This document shows, in pieces, positions 7,986 through 16,623 of a DNA stretch of 64,000 nucleotides. The notes beneath the pieces were generated by a model, which worked only from the letters and a program-made list of their open reading frames with translations, searched no databases and had not been told where the DNA came from. Every line of letters starts with the position of its first letter. The first letter of the stretch is position 1. The position numbers and the translations under genes were made by a program. The stretch comes from Tsukamurella paurometabola DSM 20162 (lineage in GTDB: Bacteria > Actinomycetota > Actinomycetes > Mycobacteriales > Mycobacteriaceae), in NCBI RefSeq assembly GCF_000092225.1, contig NC_014158.1:2542001-2606000 (forward strand), written 5' to 3'.

Positions 7986-9747
7986 ATGTCCAGTGCGTGC
8001 CGGCCGGGCCGAGCACCATGACATCGTAACGGTCGCCGGCCAGCGGCACCGTGAGCTCGACCGACCCCCGCACATCCGCGTGCAACGGCGTGGAATCGGG
8101 TGCGTGGTAAGGGAACACGGTGAAGTGCGCGCTGCGCGTTCCGGTGTTGCGCAGTCGCACGCGCAGCCCGTCGGACCGGCGCTTCGCGGTGACCTCGGTC
8201 CGATAGGGCACGGGCCGCATCGGGCGGGTGCCCGGTTCCTGAGTGGGGCGCGTTCCCACTGCCGGGGCGTGCGGTTTCCAGCGTGGTGTGAGACTACCGG
8301 TCGCGGCCGGCCGCTCGGCCGGAGGCAGCGATCGGGGCACACGGAAGTCGAAGGCACTGGTCAGGTCTCCGGCCACGGTGCGCCGCCACGGCGAGATGTG
8401 CGGCACCGAGATACCCAGCCAGCGTTCGAGGAAACGCAACGTCGAGGTGTGGTCGAACGTCTCGGAGGCGACGAAGCCCCCGATGGTCCACGGGGAGACG
8501 ATCGTCATCGGCACCCGGTTACCCAGTCCGAGCGGCAGTTCGCCCACCCATTCGTCGGTCGCGGTGCGTGGCGGACGGGGTGGCGGAACGTGGTCGAAGT
8601 AGCCGTCGTTCTCGTCGTAGAGCAGGAACAGCGCGGTGTGCCGCCACACGTCGGGGCTACCGCCGAGTGCGTCCAGAATCCGGTACACGAGGTTCGCGGA
8701 GGCCCGCGGCGACGAGGCGCTGGGGTGCTCCGACTCCCGCTCGGAGGCCACCACGTAGCTCACCGCGGGCAGAGTCCCGGTGGCGATATCGGCAGCGATC
8801 CGGTCGGTGAGCGATCCCTGAGCACCGCGGCGCAGGCCGCGGAAGAACAGGTCCCGGTCGGGCTGGGGCAGGGTGCGGGCGCGGGCATCGACCGCGCCGG
8901 CGCGCCGGCTCGCCTCATCGGCGGGGAGCGCGCGCAGGCCCTGGTAGAAGTCGTCGATCTCGGTACCGAAGTCGCGGAACACGGCGGACGAGACCTGCTT
9001 GAAGCGGCGGAAGAACTCGATGTTGTTGTCGGTGAAGTTGTCCCACTCCTGGTACACCTGCCAGGAGACTCCGGCGTCCTGCAGGATCTCGCCGATACAC
9101 GGCCAGTCGTAGCCGGGGTGTCCGCGGTCGTAGGCGCTGTTCTCCACGGCCCGGGCACCGGTGCCCGGTTCGAATCCGGTGTACCCCGAGAAGAAGTAGT
9201 TCCGATTCGGCGAGGTGGAGGTGGGGACGGAGCAGAAGTAGTGGTCGCACAGTGTGAAGGCGTCGGCGAGGGCGTAGTGGAACGGGATGTCGTGGCGGTC
9301 GTAGTAGGCCATGGTGGAGTCGGTCTTGGCGGGGATCCACCCGTCGTTCCAGCCACCGGCCAGGGCCGCCTGCCCGCCCTTCCACGTGTGGTCGAGCGCA
9401 TCGATGTTCTGCGCGTCCATCTGCTGGCGTTCCGCGGCTCCACGCACCGGAAACGGCTGCACGGGAAGGCCTGTGCGGGTGGGCTGATCGAACACGCCGT
9501 GGCCGCCGCGGAGCCGCATGGCGGCAGGGTCGTCGAAACCGCGGACGCCGCGCAGAGTGCCGTAGTAGTGGTCGAAGGACCGGTTCTCCTGCATCAGGAA
9601 GATCACGTGCCGCAGATCGTTCAGACCTCCGGCGGAGGCCGGTTGCGCCATGGCGGACTGCAGTGAGGCGGGAAGCAGGCCTGCGCCGGCTCCCCCGGCG
9701 GCGAGCGCACCCTTGAGGAAGACGCGCCGGTTCGTTGCGGGCTTCAT
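7972..9747 (-). CDS. Phospholipase C, Tat-exported
   Basis: A 591-residue secreted phosphoesterase of the bacterial phospholipase C / acid phosphatase family (PlcA/B/C-like). The start at 9747 puts a twin-arginine signal at once (NRRVFLKGALAAGGAGAG), which decides it over upstream in-frame starts. Catalytic-core motifs are present: FLMQENRSFDHYYGTLRG, FHYALADAFTLCDHYFCS, LLYDENDGYFDHVPPP and FDHTSTLRFLERWLG. The C-terminal 80 residues look like one DUF756 beta-sandwich rather than the usual two. The substrate is probably phosphatidylcholine or a similar host or self phospholipid (family knowledge). It is a lone gene between convergent merR and the tetR gene. Confidence 0.9.
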   Translation of the reverse strand: MKPATNRRVFLKGALAAGGAGAGLLPASLQSAMAQPASAGGLNDLRHVIFLMQENRSFDHYYGTLRGVRGFDDPAAMRLRGGHGVFDQPTRTGLPVQPFPVRGAAERQQMDAQNIDALDHTWKGGQAALAGGWNDGWIPAKTDSTMAYYDRHDIPFHYALADAFTLCDHYFCSVPTSTSPNRNYFFSGYTGFEPGTGARAVENSAYDRGHPGYDWPCIGEILQDAGVSWQVYQEWDNFTDNNIEFFRRFKQVSSAVFRDFGTEIDDFYQGLRALPADEASRRAGAVDARARTLPQPDRDLFFRGLRRGAQGSLTDRIAADIATGTLPAVSYVVASERESEHPSASSPRASANLVYRILDALGGSPDVWRHTALFLLYDENDGYFDHVPPPRPPRTATDEWVGELPLGLGNRVPMTIVSPWTIGGFVASETFDHTSTLRFLERWLGISVPHISPWRRTVAGDLTSAFDFRVPRSLPPAERPAATGSLTPRWKPHAPAVGTRPTQEPGTRPMRPVPYRTEVTAKRRSDGLRVRLRNTGTRSAHFTVFPYHAPDSTPLHADVRGSVELTVPLAGDRYDVMVLGPAGTHWTFTAP

Positions 9748-9832
9748 CCCGCTCACGCTGACGCATCCGGCTGAATCGCGGGTGGAAAGGGCGTGAACCC
9801 GCGTCGGCGAGTTCACGACCTTCCCTCGTCGT

Positions 9833-10504
9833 TCACTCGCGGCGGTCGCCGTAGCGGGCGGCGAAGCCGTCGCACAGTGCCTCGATGCCGGACCGCAACA
9901 ACGGCATGGCCTGGCACAACTCCGGCCGCTCGATGGCCACGAGTTCACTCATCCGCGGGAGATCGTCGATGAGCGGGTCGTCGGCGAGGCCCGCGACGAA
10001 CCCCACACCGTCGAGCGAGGATCCGGGGGCGACGAGCACCCGGCCCACGGCACCCAGTCCGGCACCCTGGACGTGGTTCCACACGTGGAGGGCGAGTTCC
10101 GCGGAATCGTCCACCCTGCCGGTGAGGTGATCGAGGGCCTCGACGAGCCAATCGAAACAGGCCACCGACGACGGCGAGATCGCGGCTCGCGGCATGGCGT
10201 GCGCGAGGAGCACCCACGGGTGCCGGAGGTAGAGCCTCAGATCGATCTCGGCGGCGAGGTGCACGCGATGGCGCCAGTCGGGATCTCCCAGCAACTCTTC
10301 GGGATACAGCGCACCGGTGCCCACCGCGGAGGCCATCTCGCGGATCAGCGTTTCCTTATCGGGTACGTGCCGGTAGAGCGACATGGCACCGGTACCGAGC
10401 GCCTCGGCGATGCGCCGCATCGAGACCTTCTCCAGCCCGCCCTCGTCGGCGAGGCGCACGGCCTCGGCGACGATCGCGTCCCGGGTGAGGGCGGTCTCCG
10501 ACAC
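9833..10504 (-). CDS. TetR-family repressor of the adjacent efflux gene
   Basis: A 223-residue TetR protein with the HTH at about residues 8-55 (ALTRDAIVAEAVRLADEGG, then ALGTGAMSLYRHVPDKETL) and a TetR_C-type ligand domain. The GTG at 10504 was chosen because AAGGAG lies 6 nt upstream and the HTH begins right after it; longer readings run into the opposite promoter. It is divergent from the DHA2 transporter at 10614, with palindromes in the 109-bp gap, the classic repressor/pump layout. Confidence 0.85.
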   Translation of the reverse strand: MSETALTRDAIVAEAVRLADEGGLEKVSMRRIAEALGTGAMSLYRHVPDKETLIREMASAVGTGALYPEELLGDPDWRHRVHLAAEIDLRLYLRHPWVLLAHAMPRAAISPSSVACFDWLVEALDHLTGRVDDSAELALHVWNHVQGAGLGAVGRVLVAPGSSLDGVGFVAGLADDPLIDDLPRMSELVAIERPELCQAMPLLRSGIEALCDGFAARYGDRRE

Positions 10505-10521
10505 AACCGTCTCCTTTTGCG

Positions 10522-10582
10522 TTGACCGTGCCCGAACGTTCTGCGTACAGTGTACCCAGCTGCCAGTGCGTACGCCGTACGC
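10522..10582. promoter_or_regulatory. Divergent promoter/operator for tetR and MFS pump
   Basis: For the pump, TTGACC (10522-10527) and TACAGT (10546-10551) are spaced 18 bp. The -10 lies inside a perfect GTACA-G-TGTAC palindrome (10545-10555). A second palindrome, GCGTACG-c-CGTACGC, follows at 10568-10582. Binding of the divergent TetR protein here would block the pump promoter. Confidence 0.6.
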
Positions 10583-10613
10583 GCCACCGTCGAGCTCGTT
10601 GAGGAGTCTTCTC

Positions 10614-12086
10614 GTGTCCACCACTGCGCGCCGCGCCTGGGCCGGCCTGGCCGCCCTGTTGCTGCCGGTGTTCCTGGTCTCCATGGACGCCTCGGTGCTG
10701 TACCTGGCGATGCCGCACGTCACGGCGGCACTGCATCCCAGCTCCGAGCAACAGCTGTGGATTCTGGACATCTACCCGTTCATGCTGGCCGGTCTGCTGA
10801 TCACGATGGGCAACCTCGGCGACCGGGTGGGACGGCGGCGACTGATGGTCGCGGGAGCGGCCCTGTTCGGTGTGGCCTCGGTGGTGGCCGCGTTCGCGCC
10901 GAGCGCGGGCTTCCTCATCGCCGCGCGCGCACTGATGGGTATCGGCGGAGCCACCTTGCTGCCCGCGAGTCTGGCCTTGATCGCGAGCATGTTCCGCAAC
11001 CCGCGCGACCGCGGCATCGCGGTCGGGATCTGGACCGCGGCGTTCTCCTTCGGCGTGGCGGTGGGGCCCGTGCTGGGTGGGCTCCTGCTGCACCACTTCT
11101 GGTGGGGCTCGGTGTTCTTGATCAACGCGCCGATCTTCCTCGCGTTCCTGGTGGCGGGGCCCCTCCTGCTCGACGAATCGCGCACGGATACCTCGGCGCC
11201 CTTCGACCTGGCGGGCGTCGCGCTGTCGATGGCGGCGATCTTCCCGCTGGTGTACGCGGTGAAGGCCTCGGCGAGTCACGGCGTCACGGCGACCACGCTG
11301 GGGATCGGCGCCGTCGGCCTGGTGATGCTCGCCGCGTTCATCACGCAGCAACGGCGCTCCCCTCACCCACTGATCCCGTTCGACCTGTTCCGCAACAAGG
11401 TCTTCAGCATGGCGATCTGCGGCACGATCATCGCGATCTCGACGTTGAGCTCGATGTCGTACCTGACCGGTATCTATCTGCAGTCGGTGGTCGGCCTCGA
11501 TGTCCTCGCCGCCGCCTTCCTCGGATTGCCCGCCGCCGCCACCGTGGCCTACTTCTCGATGCGGGCGCCCTGGATCCGCCAGTATCTCGGGCGACAGTGG
11601 ACGTTCACCGCGGCGCTGCTGTTCTCAGCGGCCGGGCAGTTCCTCCTGATCGGACTCGGGGTCGACGGTCCGACGTGGCTGTACGTGGCCGGAACCGTGG
11701 TCGCCGGGGTCGGGTACGGGACGCTGTTCACCTTCGTCTCGGAGACCGCGCTGGCCGCCGCCCCACCCGAGCGTGCGGGCCAGGCCTCGTCGATGTCGGA
11801 GATGAGCTTCGAACTGGGGACGGCCATGGGACTCGCGATCCTCGGTTCGGTGGCGACCGCCGTCTTCACCCGGCACGATGGCATGTCGCGCACGCTCGGC
11901 GACACCCTGGCACAGGCCTCGGCGATCGGCGGGTCCGAGGGGGCGGAACTGGCGGAGAACGCGCGGATCGCCTGGGTCGACGCCGTGACCACCACGGTAG
12001 GCACGTCGTGTGTGCTCCTGGTCGCCACCGCGGTAGCGGCGTGGGTCGTGCTGCGCGGCACCCGGGAAGTGATCACCGTCGCATGA
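10614..12086 (+). CDS. MFS drug transporter, DHA2 (14-TM) type
   Basis: A 490-residue major facilitator of the QacA/SmvA-like DHA2 group, a proton-coupled drug exporter in the inner membrane. About 14 hydrophobic segments are visible. The family loop GNLGDRVGRRRLMVAG is present, and the antiporter-type motif around ALMGIGGATLLPASLALI is clear. The GTG at 10614 is preceded by GAGGAG at a spacing of 7 and matches the conserved N-terminus; the open frame runs further upstream through the promoter but that part is not protein-like. It is probably repressed by the divergent TetR protein. The substrate is unknown. Confidence 0.9.
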   Translation: MSTTARRAWAGLAALLLPVFLVSMDASVLYLAMPHVTAALHPSSEQQLWILDIYPFMLAGLLITMGNLGDRVGRRRLMVAGAALFGVASVVAAFAPSAGFLIAARALMGIGGATLLPASLALIASMFRNPRDRGIAVGIWTAAFSFGVAVGPVLGGLLLHHFWWGSVFLINAPIFLAFLVAGPLLLDESRTDTSAPFDLAGVALSMAAIFPLVYAVKASASHGVTATTLGIGAVGLVMLAAFITQQRRSPHPLIPFDLFRNKVFSMAICGTIIAISTLSSMSYLTGIYLQSVVGLDVLAAAFLGLPAAATVAYFSMRAPWIRQYLGRQWTFTAALLFSAAGQFLLIGLGVDGPTWLYVAGTVVAGVGYGTLFTFVSETALAAAPPERAGQASSMSEMSFELGTAMGLAILGSVATAVFTRHDGMSRTLGDTLAQASAIGGSEGAELAENARIAWVDAVTTTVGTSCVLLVATAVAAWVVLRGTREVITVA

Positions 12087-12089
12087 TCT

Positions 12090-12118
12090 TTGACGCTGTG
12101 AATATCCGCGTTTACTAT
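12090..12118 (+). promoter_or_regulatory. Strong promoter for a leaderless transcript
   Basis: TTGACG (12090-12095), a 17-bp spacer and TACTAT (12113-12118) form a near-consensus promoter. The ATG of the next gene is only 7 nt past the -10, so the mRNA should be leaderless. Confidence 0.75.
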
Positions 12119-12125
12119 CGCGTTC

Positions 12126-12740
12126 ATGACGGTGACTGACGTTCTCCTCCCCGCCCCGGCTGATGCATGGTCGATGCTTGCGGGGTGGTCCGCGGTGGTC
12201 GCGGCGGTCTTCGAGGAGGAGGATCTCCGGCCCGCAGCACCGGGAATCGTGCACTTCGCGGACGGTGGCGGATCGGAGTTCGATCTGGCGCTCCTGTCCG
12301 GCGGCCGTGCCAGCATCGTCGGTTTCGACCGGGTCGCCGGCGAGCTGGACATCGCGGGTCGCGAGGATCTGGTGGCCGCCGGGGCACCGCGCTGGTGGTT
12401 CGCCGCGCTCGCCGATGGTGCGGCCGCACCGAATTTCGCGTACGGCTTCGACGGGACGTCGTGGTCGGCGGTCGGCCACAATCCGGACCTCATCACCAAG
12501 GCGCACTTCGCGCCCGGGCCCGCGACCGACCCGGATTCCGCCGCCGGCGTACTCGCCGACATGCTGTCGCAGGCCTATGAGGACAACGTCGACGGTGAGT
12601 ACCCCGCCGATACGGAGGCCATCGAGGAACTCCTGACTGCGGGCGAGAACCTCGACGAGGACACCCTGCGCCGCGCCCTCGGCGGCGACTACGGCGACGT
12701 AGCCCTCGGTGTCGCCACCGCCGCCCGCTTCCGCCGGTAG
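12126..12740 (+). CDS. Hypothetical protein, acidic, cytoplasmic
   Basis: A 204-residue acidic protein that I do not recognise. It has no signal peptide or transmembrane segment. The N-terminal two-thirds is a mixed alpha/beta region with several Trp residues (APRWWFAALADG, FAYGFDGTSWSAVGHN). The C-terminal part is rich in Asp/Glu (YEDNVDGEYPADTEAIEELL). The start is fixed by a promoter whose -10 ends 7 nt upstream, implying leaderless translation. It lies 39 nt past the MFS stop but has its own promoter, so it is probably not part of that unit. Confidence 0.65.
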   Translation: MTVTDVLLPAPADAWSMLAGWSAVVAAVFEEEDLRPAAPGIVHFADGGGSEFDLALLSGGRASIVGFDRVAGELDIAGREDLVAAGAPRWWFAALADGAAAPNFAYGFDGTSWSAVGHNPDLITKAHFAPGPATDPDSAAGVLADMLSQAYEDNVDGEYPADTEAIEELLTAGENLDEDTLRRALGGDYGDVALGVATAARFRR

Positions 12741-12743
12741 CTC

Positions 12744-13166
12744 TCAGCGCGGGTCGAGGCGGAACACCGGGATCACCCGGTCACCCGCGGTCTCCTGGTA
12801 CTTCGCGAACCCCTCCGAGCGCTCCTCGAATCGCTTCCAGGCGGCATCGCGCTCGGCACCGGTCAGCTCACGGGCGCTCACCTTCGCGGTGGAGATGCCA
12901 CCCTCGTCGTCGGCGTACTCGATCTCGATGGCCGGCTGGGCCACCAGGTTGTAGTACCAGGCTGGGTTCTTCGGGGATCCTCCGGCCGAGGCGGGGATGA
13001 GCCAGCCGTCCTCATCGCGGAGTGCCACGAGCGGATTGATCCGAGGCTCCCCCGATTTGGCGCCCACGCTGTGGACGAGCACCAGGGCGCGTCCGAAGCC
13101 CATGGCCGAGACGGTGCCGTTGTTGGTGCGGAATTCCTCGATGATGTCCTTGTTGAAGTCGCTCAC
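12744..13166 (-). CDS. Deazaflavin (F420)-dependent nitroreductase family protein
   Basis: A 140-residue split-barrel protein of the Ddn/DUF385 nitroreductase family, which uses F420H2 to reduce quinones, nitro compounds and similar substrates. Family features include VHSVGAKSGEPRINPL, the GWLIPASAGGSPKNPAWYYNL block and a C-terminal PVFRLDP. The GTG at 13166 opens directly on the typical N-terminal helix (SDFNKDIIEEFRTNNG). It is divergent from the kinase gene at 13201 with only 34 bp between the starts. F420 enzymes are characteristic of Mycobacteriales. Confidence 0.88.
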   Translation of the reverse strand: MSDFNKDIIEEFRTNNGTVSAMGFGRALVLVHSVGAKSGEPRINPLVALRDEDGWLIPASAGGSPKNPAWYYNLVAQPAIEIEYADDEGGISTAKVSARELTGAERDAAWKRFEERSEGFAKYQETAGDRVIPVFRLDPR

Positions 13167-13200
13167 GGCACCATTGTGCTCCCAACTAGGCTGGCACGCG

Positions 13201-14016
13201 ATGCAGGCGGAATTCGATTGGCGTGACGCGTTGTCCAGGTGGCGTCTCACTCGCGACGGCGACCCGTTCGCGACACCGGGAAGCGATCTGCTGCCCGTTC
13301 GGTACCGCGGGACGGCGGCCATGCTCAAACACGCGCGGACACCCGAGGAACGCGCCGGTGCCTCCGTGTTGCGGTGGTGGGACGGCGACGGTGCCGCCCG
13401 CGTCCTGGAATCCGCGGACGACATCGTGCTGATGGAGCGAGCGACGGGACCTCGCCGCCTGATGGAGATGGCCGACAACGGCCGGGACGACGAGGCGACC
13501 CGTGTTCTGTGCGCGACGATCGCGCATCTGCACCGTCCTCGTCCCGGACTGCCGGACACCGATTTGGTCGAGCTGCGCCCATGGTTCGCGTCGTTGACCG
13601 CGGTGCACGACGAGGATCCTCGGTTCGCACGGTCGTGGTCGGTGGCCTGCGAGCTACTCGACGATGCGCGCGAGGTGGTCGTGCTGCACGGCGATGTGCA
13701 CCACGACAACGTGCTCGACTTCGGTGACCGCGGCTGGCTCGCGATCGACCCGAAGAACGTGATCGGTGAGCGCGGCTTCGACTACGCCAACCTGCTGACC
13801 AATCCCGATCTGTCGTCTGCAGCCGATCCGGCGCGGTTCCGCAGGCAGCTCGACGTGATCGTCGAGGCCGCCGGCCTCGAGCGGGAACGGTTGCTGCGCT
13901 GGGTCATCGCCTTCGCCGGGCTCTCCGCCGCGTGGTTCGCCGAAGACGGAGAACGCGAGGAGATGGAACGCGACTTCGCGGTCGCTGAGCTCGCCGCATC
14001 GGCCGCCGGTCTCTAG
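13201..14016 (+). CDS. Aminoglycoside/hydroxyurea-type antibiotic kinase (APH(6)-like)
   Basis: A 271-residue phosphotransferase of the APH(6)/hydroxyurea kinase family, which O-phosphorylates streptomycin-like compounds. The catalytic loop VVLHGDVHHDNVLD and the metal-binding segment WLAIDPKNVIGERGFDYANLL are intact, and the N-lobe Lys is in AAMLKHA. Whether it gives resistance cannot be judged from sequence. The ATG at 13201 is preceded by a short 34-bp gap to the divergent nitroreductase start. Its 3' end overlaps the convergent merR gene by 4 nt. Confidence 0.85.
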   Translation: MQAEFDWRDALSRWRLTRDGDPFATPGSDLLPVRYRGTAAMLKHARTPEERAGASVLRWWDGDGAARVLESADDIVLMERATGPRRLMEMADNGRDDEATRVLCATIAHLHRPRPGLPDTDLVELRPWFASLTAVHDEDPRFARSWSVACELLDDAREVVVLHGDVHHDNVLDFGDRGWLAIDPKNVIGERGFDYANLLTNPDLSSAADPARFRRQLDVIVEAAGLERERLLRWVIAFAGLSAAWFAEDGEREEMERDFAVAELAASAAGL

Positions 14017-14372
14017 TCGGTCCGGGCCGCGTCGATCACACCGTCGAGGACCTCACGCGCCCGGAGCAGGTCGCGGATCGAGCGGTCGATGCGCTGCCGC
14101 TCGCCGTTGAGGGTGTCTGCCAGCCACGGCGTCACCGAGGCGTTCGGAGTGCCGTCGACATCGTGAATGCACGGCAGGAGTTGGGCGATCACCGCACTGC
14201 TCAATCCTGCTGCGAACAGCTCTTGAATCCGGATCACCCGATCGACGGCGGCCTCCGGGTACTCGCGTTGCCCGCTCGGCGTGCGCGTGGCCAGGAGGAG
14301 CTCGCGCTCCTCGTAGTATCGCAGCGACCGGACGCTCACACCGGTCCGATTCGCGAGTTCTCCGATCCGCAT
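14013..14372 (-). CDS. MerR-family regulator of the adjacent ene-reductase
   Basis: A compact 119-residue MerR protein: winged HTH (RIGELANRTGVSVRSLRYYE, then SGQREYPEAAVDRV) and a dimerisation helix with a short tail. Cys appears only once (LLPCIHDVDG), so it is not an obvious CueR- or SoxR-type metal sensor. It is divergent from the old yellow enzyme gene with a 41-bp gap that contains a MerR-type promoter, so it most likely activates that gene in response to electrophiles (inference). Confidence 0.85.
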   Translation of the reverse strand: MRIGELANRTGVSVRSLRYYEERELLLATRTPSGQREYPEAAVDRVIRIQELFAAGLSSAVIAQLLPCIHDVDGTPNASVTPWLADTLNGERQRIDRSIRDLLRAREVLDGVIDAARTD

Positions 14373-14375
14373 CGC

Positions 14376-14407
14376 TTGCCCCTCACATCAATGTCAGGTT
14401 CTAGCCT
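14376..14407 (+). promoter_or_regulatory. MerR-type promoter upstream of ene-reductase
   Basis: TTGCCC (14376-14381) and TAGCCT (14402-14407) are spaced 20 bp, longer than usual, as expected for MerR activation. The spacer holds an 8+2+8 dyad (CCTCACAT ca ATGTCAGG) with one mismatch. The ATG at 14414 is 6 nt past the -10, so the transcript is probably leaderless. Confidence 0.65.
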
Positions 14408-14413
14408 ACGGCC

Positions 14414-15499
14414 ATGCGCCTGCTCACCCCGTATCGAAGCGATACCCTCGCCGTTCCCAACCGCATCGTGATGGCACCGATGACTCGGTTACGGTCCACC
14501 GAGGACGGTTCGCCGACGACCGACGTCATCGAGTACTACCGGCAACGCGCCTCCGCGGGCCTCCTCGTGACGGAGGGCATCTGGCCCCATTCTCTCGGTC
14601 AGAGCGAGGCCTGGATCCCCGGTCTGCAGACCGCTGCGCACCAGCACGCGTGGGCCGCCGTTGCGTCGGCGGTCCACTCCGAGGGTGGCAGGATCGTCGC
14701 ACAGCTCATGCACGGCGGCCGCAAAGGCCATCCCGCCGCGCGACTCGACGGTTCGGTTCCGGCCGGACCGTCAGCGGTGCCCGATGGCGATGTCCTGCAC
14801 CTACTCGACGGGACCAAGGCGGCGTGGCCCGCCCCGTCGGCGATGTCGCTTGCTGCGATCGAGGCGGCGATCGATCACTACGCCGCCTCCGCTCGACGAG
14901 CGATCGACGCGGGATTCGACGGCGTAGAACTGCACGGCGCCAATAGCTACCTGATCCACCAGTTCCTGGCGGACAACACCAACCTCCGGTCGGACCGATA
15001 CGGGGGCTCTGTGCACAACCGGATGCGCTTCGCTGTCGAGGTGGTGGATGCGGTCGCGGAGGAGATCGGCGCCGACCGGACGGCCTTGCGCCTGTCTCCG
15101 GGCAATCCGCAATTCTCGATGATCGAACGCGACCCCGCTCCCCTGTACCGTGCCCTGATCGACGAGATGAGCGGCCGTGGCCTGTTGTATCTCCACCTGA
15201 CCGATGACGATCGGTACCCGGCACTCGCTGATCTCCGGCCGCGATTCGACGGCCCGCTCATCGCCAACATCGGAGAGAACCGGGCCCCCACGAACGCCGC
15301 GGGCGCCGAGGAAGCACTCCGTCGCGGCCTTGCCGACCTGGTGTCGTTCGGGCGGGCGTTCATCGCGAATCCTGATCTGGTGGAGAGAATCCGCACCGGA
15401 ACTCCACTCTCGGAGATCCGCGAGGATGTGCTCTACGGGCGCACCGCCGCCGGTTACACCGACTACCCGAGTGCGCTGTCAGCCTGCGGGAATCGGTAG
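14414..15499 (+). CDS. Alkene reductase, old yellow enzyme family
   Basis: A 361-residue FMN-dependent ene-reductase (OYE/NemA type) that reduces activated C=C bonds and nitro groups with NAD(P)H. Visible family blocks are NRIVMAPMTRLRS near the N-terminus, AQLMHGGRKGH, the substrate-binding HGANSYLIHQFLADNTN (H/N pair in place of H/H), RSDRYGGS and the C-terminal FMN-phosphate segment LVSFGRAFIANPDLV. It is divergent from a MerR gene and has a MerR-type promoter. Its 3' end overlaps the convergent GST-like gene by 21 nt. Confidence 0.92.
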   Translation: MRLLTPYRSDTLAVPNRIVMAPMTRLRSTEDGSPTTDVIEYYRQRASAGLLVTEGIWPHSLGQSEAWIPGLQTAAHQHAWAAVASAVHSEGGRIVAQLMHGGRKGHPAARLDGSVPAGPSAVPDGDVLHLLDGTKAAWPAPSAMSLAAIEAAIDHYAASARRAIDAGFDGVELHGANSYLIHQFLADNTNLRSDRYGGSVHNRMRFAVEVVDAVAEEIGADRTALRLSPGNPQFSMIERDPAPLYRALIDEMSGRGLLYLHLTDDDRYPALADLRPRFDGPLIANIGENRAPTNAAGAEEALRRGLADLVSFGRAFIANPDLVERIRTGTPLSEIREDVLYGRTAAGYTDYPSALSACGNR

Positions 15500-16492
15500 C
15501 GGTTCGGGGGCGGTGCCGGCGCCGAACGGGTGACCGCCGAGCTTCTCCCGGCCGTGCGGGGTGAACCAATTCGCCAGATCAGGCCCCTTGGGCACGATGC
15601 CGGTCGGGTTGATATCGCGGTGCACCTCGTAGTAGTGGCTCTTGATGTGCGCGAAGTGGGTGGAATCACCGAAACCGGGGGTCTGGAACAGGTCTCGCGC
15701 GTACGCCCACAGCACCGGCATCTCGCTGAGCTTCTGGCGGTTGCACTTGAAGTGGCCGTGATACACCGGATCGAACCGGGCGAGTGTGGTGAACAGCCGC
15801 ACGTCGGCTTCGGTGATGGTGTCTCCCACCAGGTATCGCTGGTTCTGCAGCCGGTCGCTCAGCCAGTCGAGGCGATTGAACAACTGATCGTAGGCGGCGT
15901 CGTAGGACTCCTGGGAGCCGGCGAAGCCGCACCGGTAGACGCCGTTGTTCACATCGCGGTAGACGTGCTTGTTCACCTCGTCGATGTCGGCGCGCAGATC
16001 TTCGGGGTAGAGCTGCGGCGCACCGTCGCGGTGAAAGTCGACCCACTCCGAGGAGAAGTCGAGCGTGATCTGCGGGAAGTCGTTGGTCACCACGGCACCC
16101 GACGGCACGTCGACGACGGCCGGAACCGTGATGCCCTTGGGATAGTCGGGTACGCGTTTGAAGTAGGCGTCCTGGAGACGCGGGATCTGGAGCACCGGGT
16201 CGACACCGCCGGGATCGAGGTCGAAGGTCCAGGACCGCTTGTCGTGGGTGGGACCGCAGATCCCCATGGAAATGGCGTTCTCGAGGCCGAGCAGCCGGCG
16301 CACGATGATGGTTCGCGTCGCCCACGGGCAGGCGTAACTCACCACGAGGCGGTAACGCCCCGCTTCGACGGGATAGCCGTCGGCGCCGTCCCTGGTGATG
16401 CGGGTTTCGATGTACCGGGTATCGCGCTCGTACGGACGATCCGCGGTGATGTAGGCGCCCTGTTCGTCGGTCTGCTGCGATGCATCGCTCAT
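15479..16492 (-). CDS. Xi-class GST / glutathionyl-hydroquinone reductase family
   Basis: A 337-residue protein of the ECM4/YqjG family, which reduces S-conjugated hydroquinones. The catalytic Cys is C55 in the diagnostic YACPWATRT motif, and the C-terminal helical domain carries the family block NGVYRCGFAGSQESYDAAY. Mycobacteriales lack glutathione and use mycothiol, so the partner thiol is probably mycothiol (inference). The ATG at 16492 was chosen by homology; a GTG 9 nt upstream (16501) is possible. It sits back to back with the ene-reductase gene, both fitting detoxification of quinones and electrophiles. Confidence 0.88.
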   Translation of the reverse strand: MSDASQQTDEQGAYITADRPYERDTRYIETRITRDGADGYPVEAGRYRLVVSYACPWATRTIIVRRLLGLENAISMGICGPTHDKRSWTFDLDPGGVDPVLQIPRLQDAYFKRVPDYPKGITVPAVVDVPSGAVVTNDFPQITLDFSSEWVDFHRDGAPQLYPEDLRADIDEVNKHVYRDVNNGVYRCGFAGSQESYDAAYDQLFNRLDWLSDRLQNQRYLVGDTITEADVRLFTTLARFDPVYHGHFKCNRQKLSEMPVLWAYARDLFQTPGFGDSTHFAHIKSHYYEVHRDINPTGIVPKGPDLANWFTPHGREKLGGHPFGAGTAPEPLPIPAG

Positions 16493-16623
16493 GGTGTTCA
16501 CCCTAGGCGCGTCCGCAGGATCTCGCGGAACGGCGTAACGACGAGGTCCTGAGCATCGATAATCACGGTGTCGTGTCGATGGAGACCGCGTCGATGTTTG
16601 CCCCGACCGAAGGGTTCGAAGAC

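Noticed and set aside
10550-12139. A 529-codon frame overlapping the MFS transporter on the same strand
   Set aside because: It is the +2 frame of the transporter: Arg/Gly-rich, with no hydrophobic segments.
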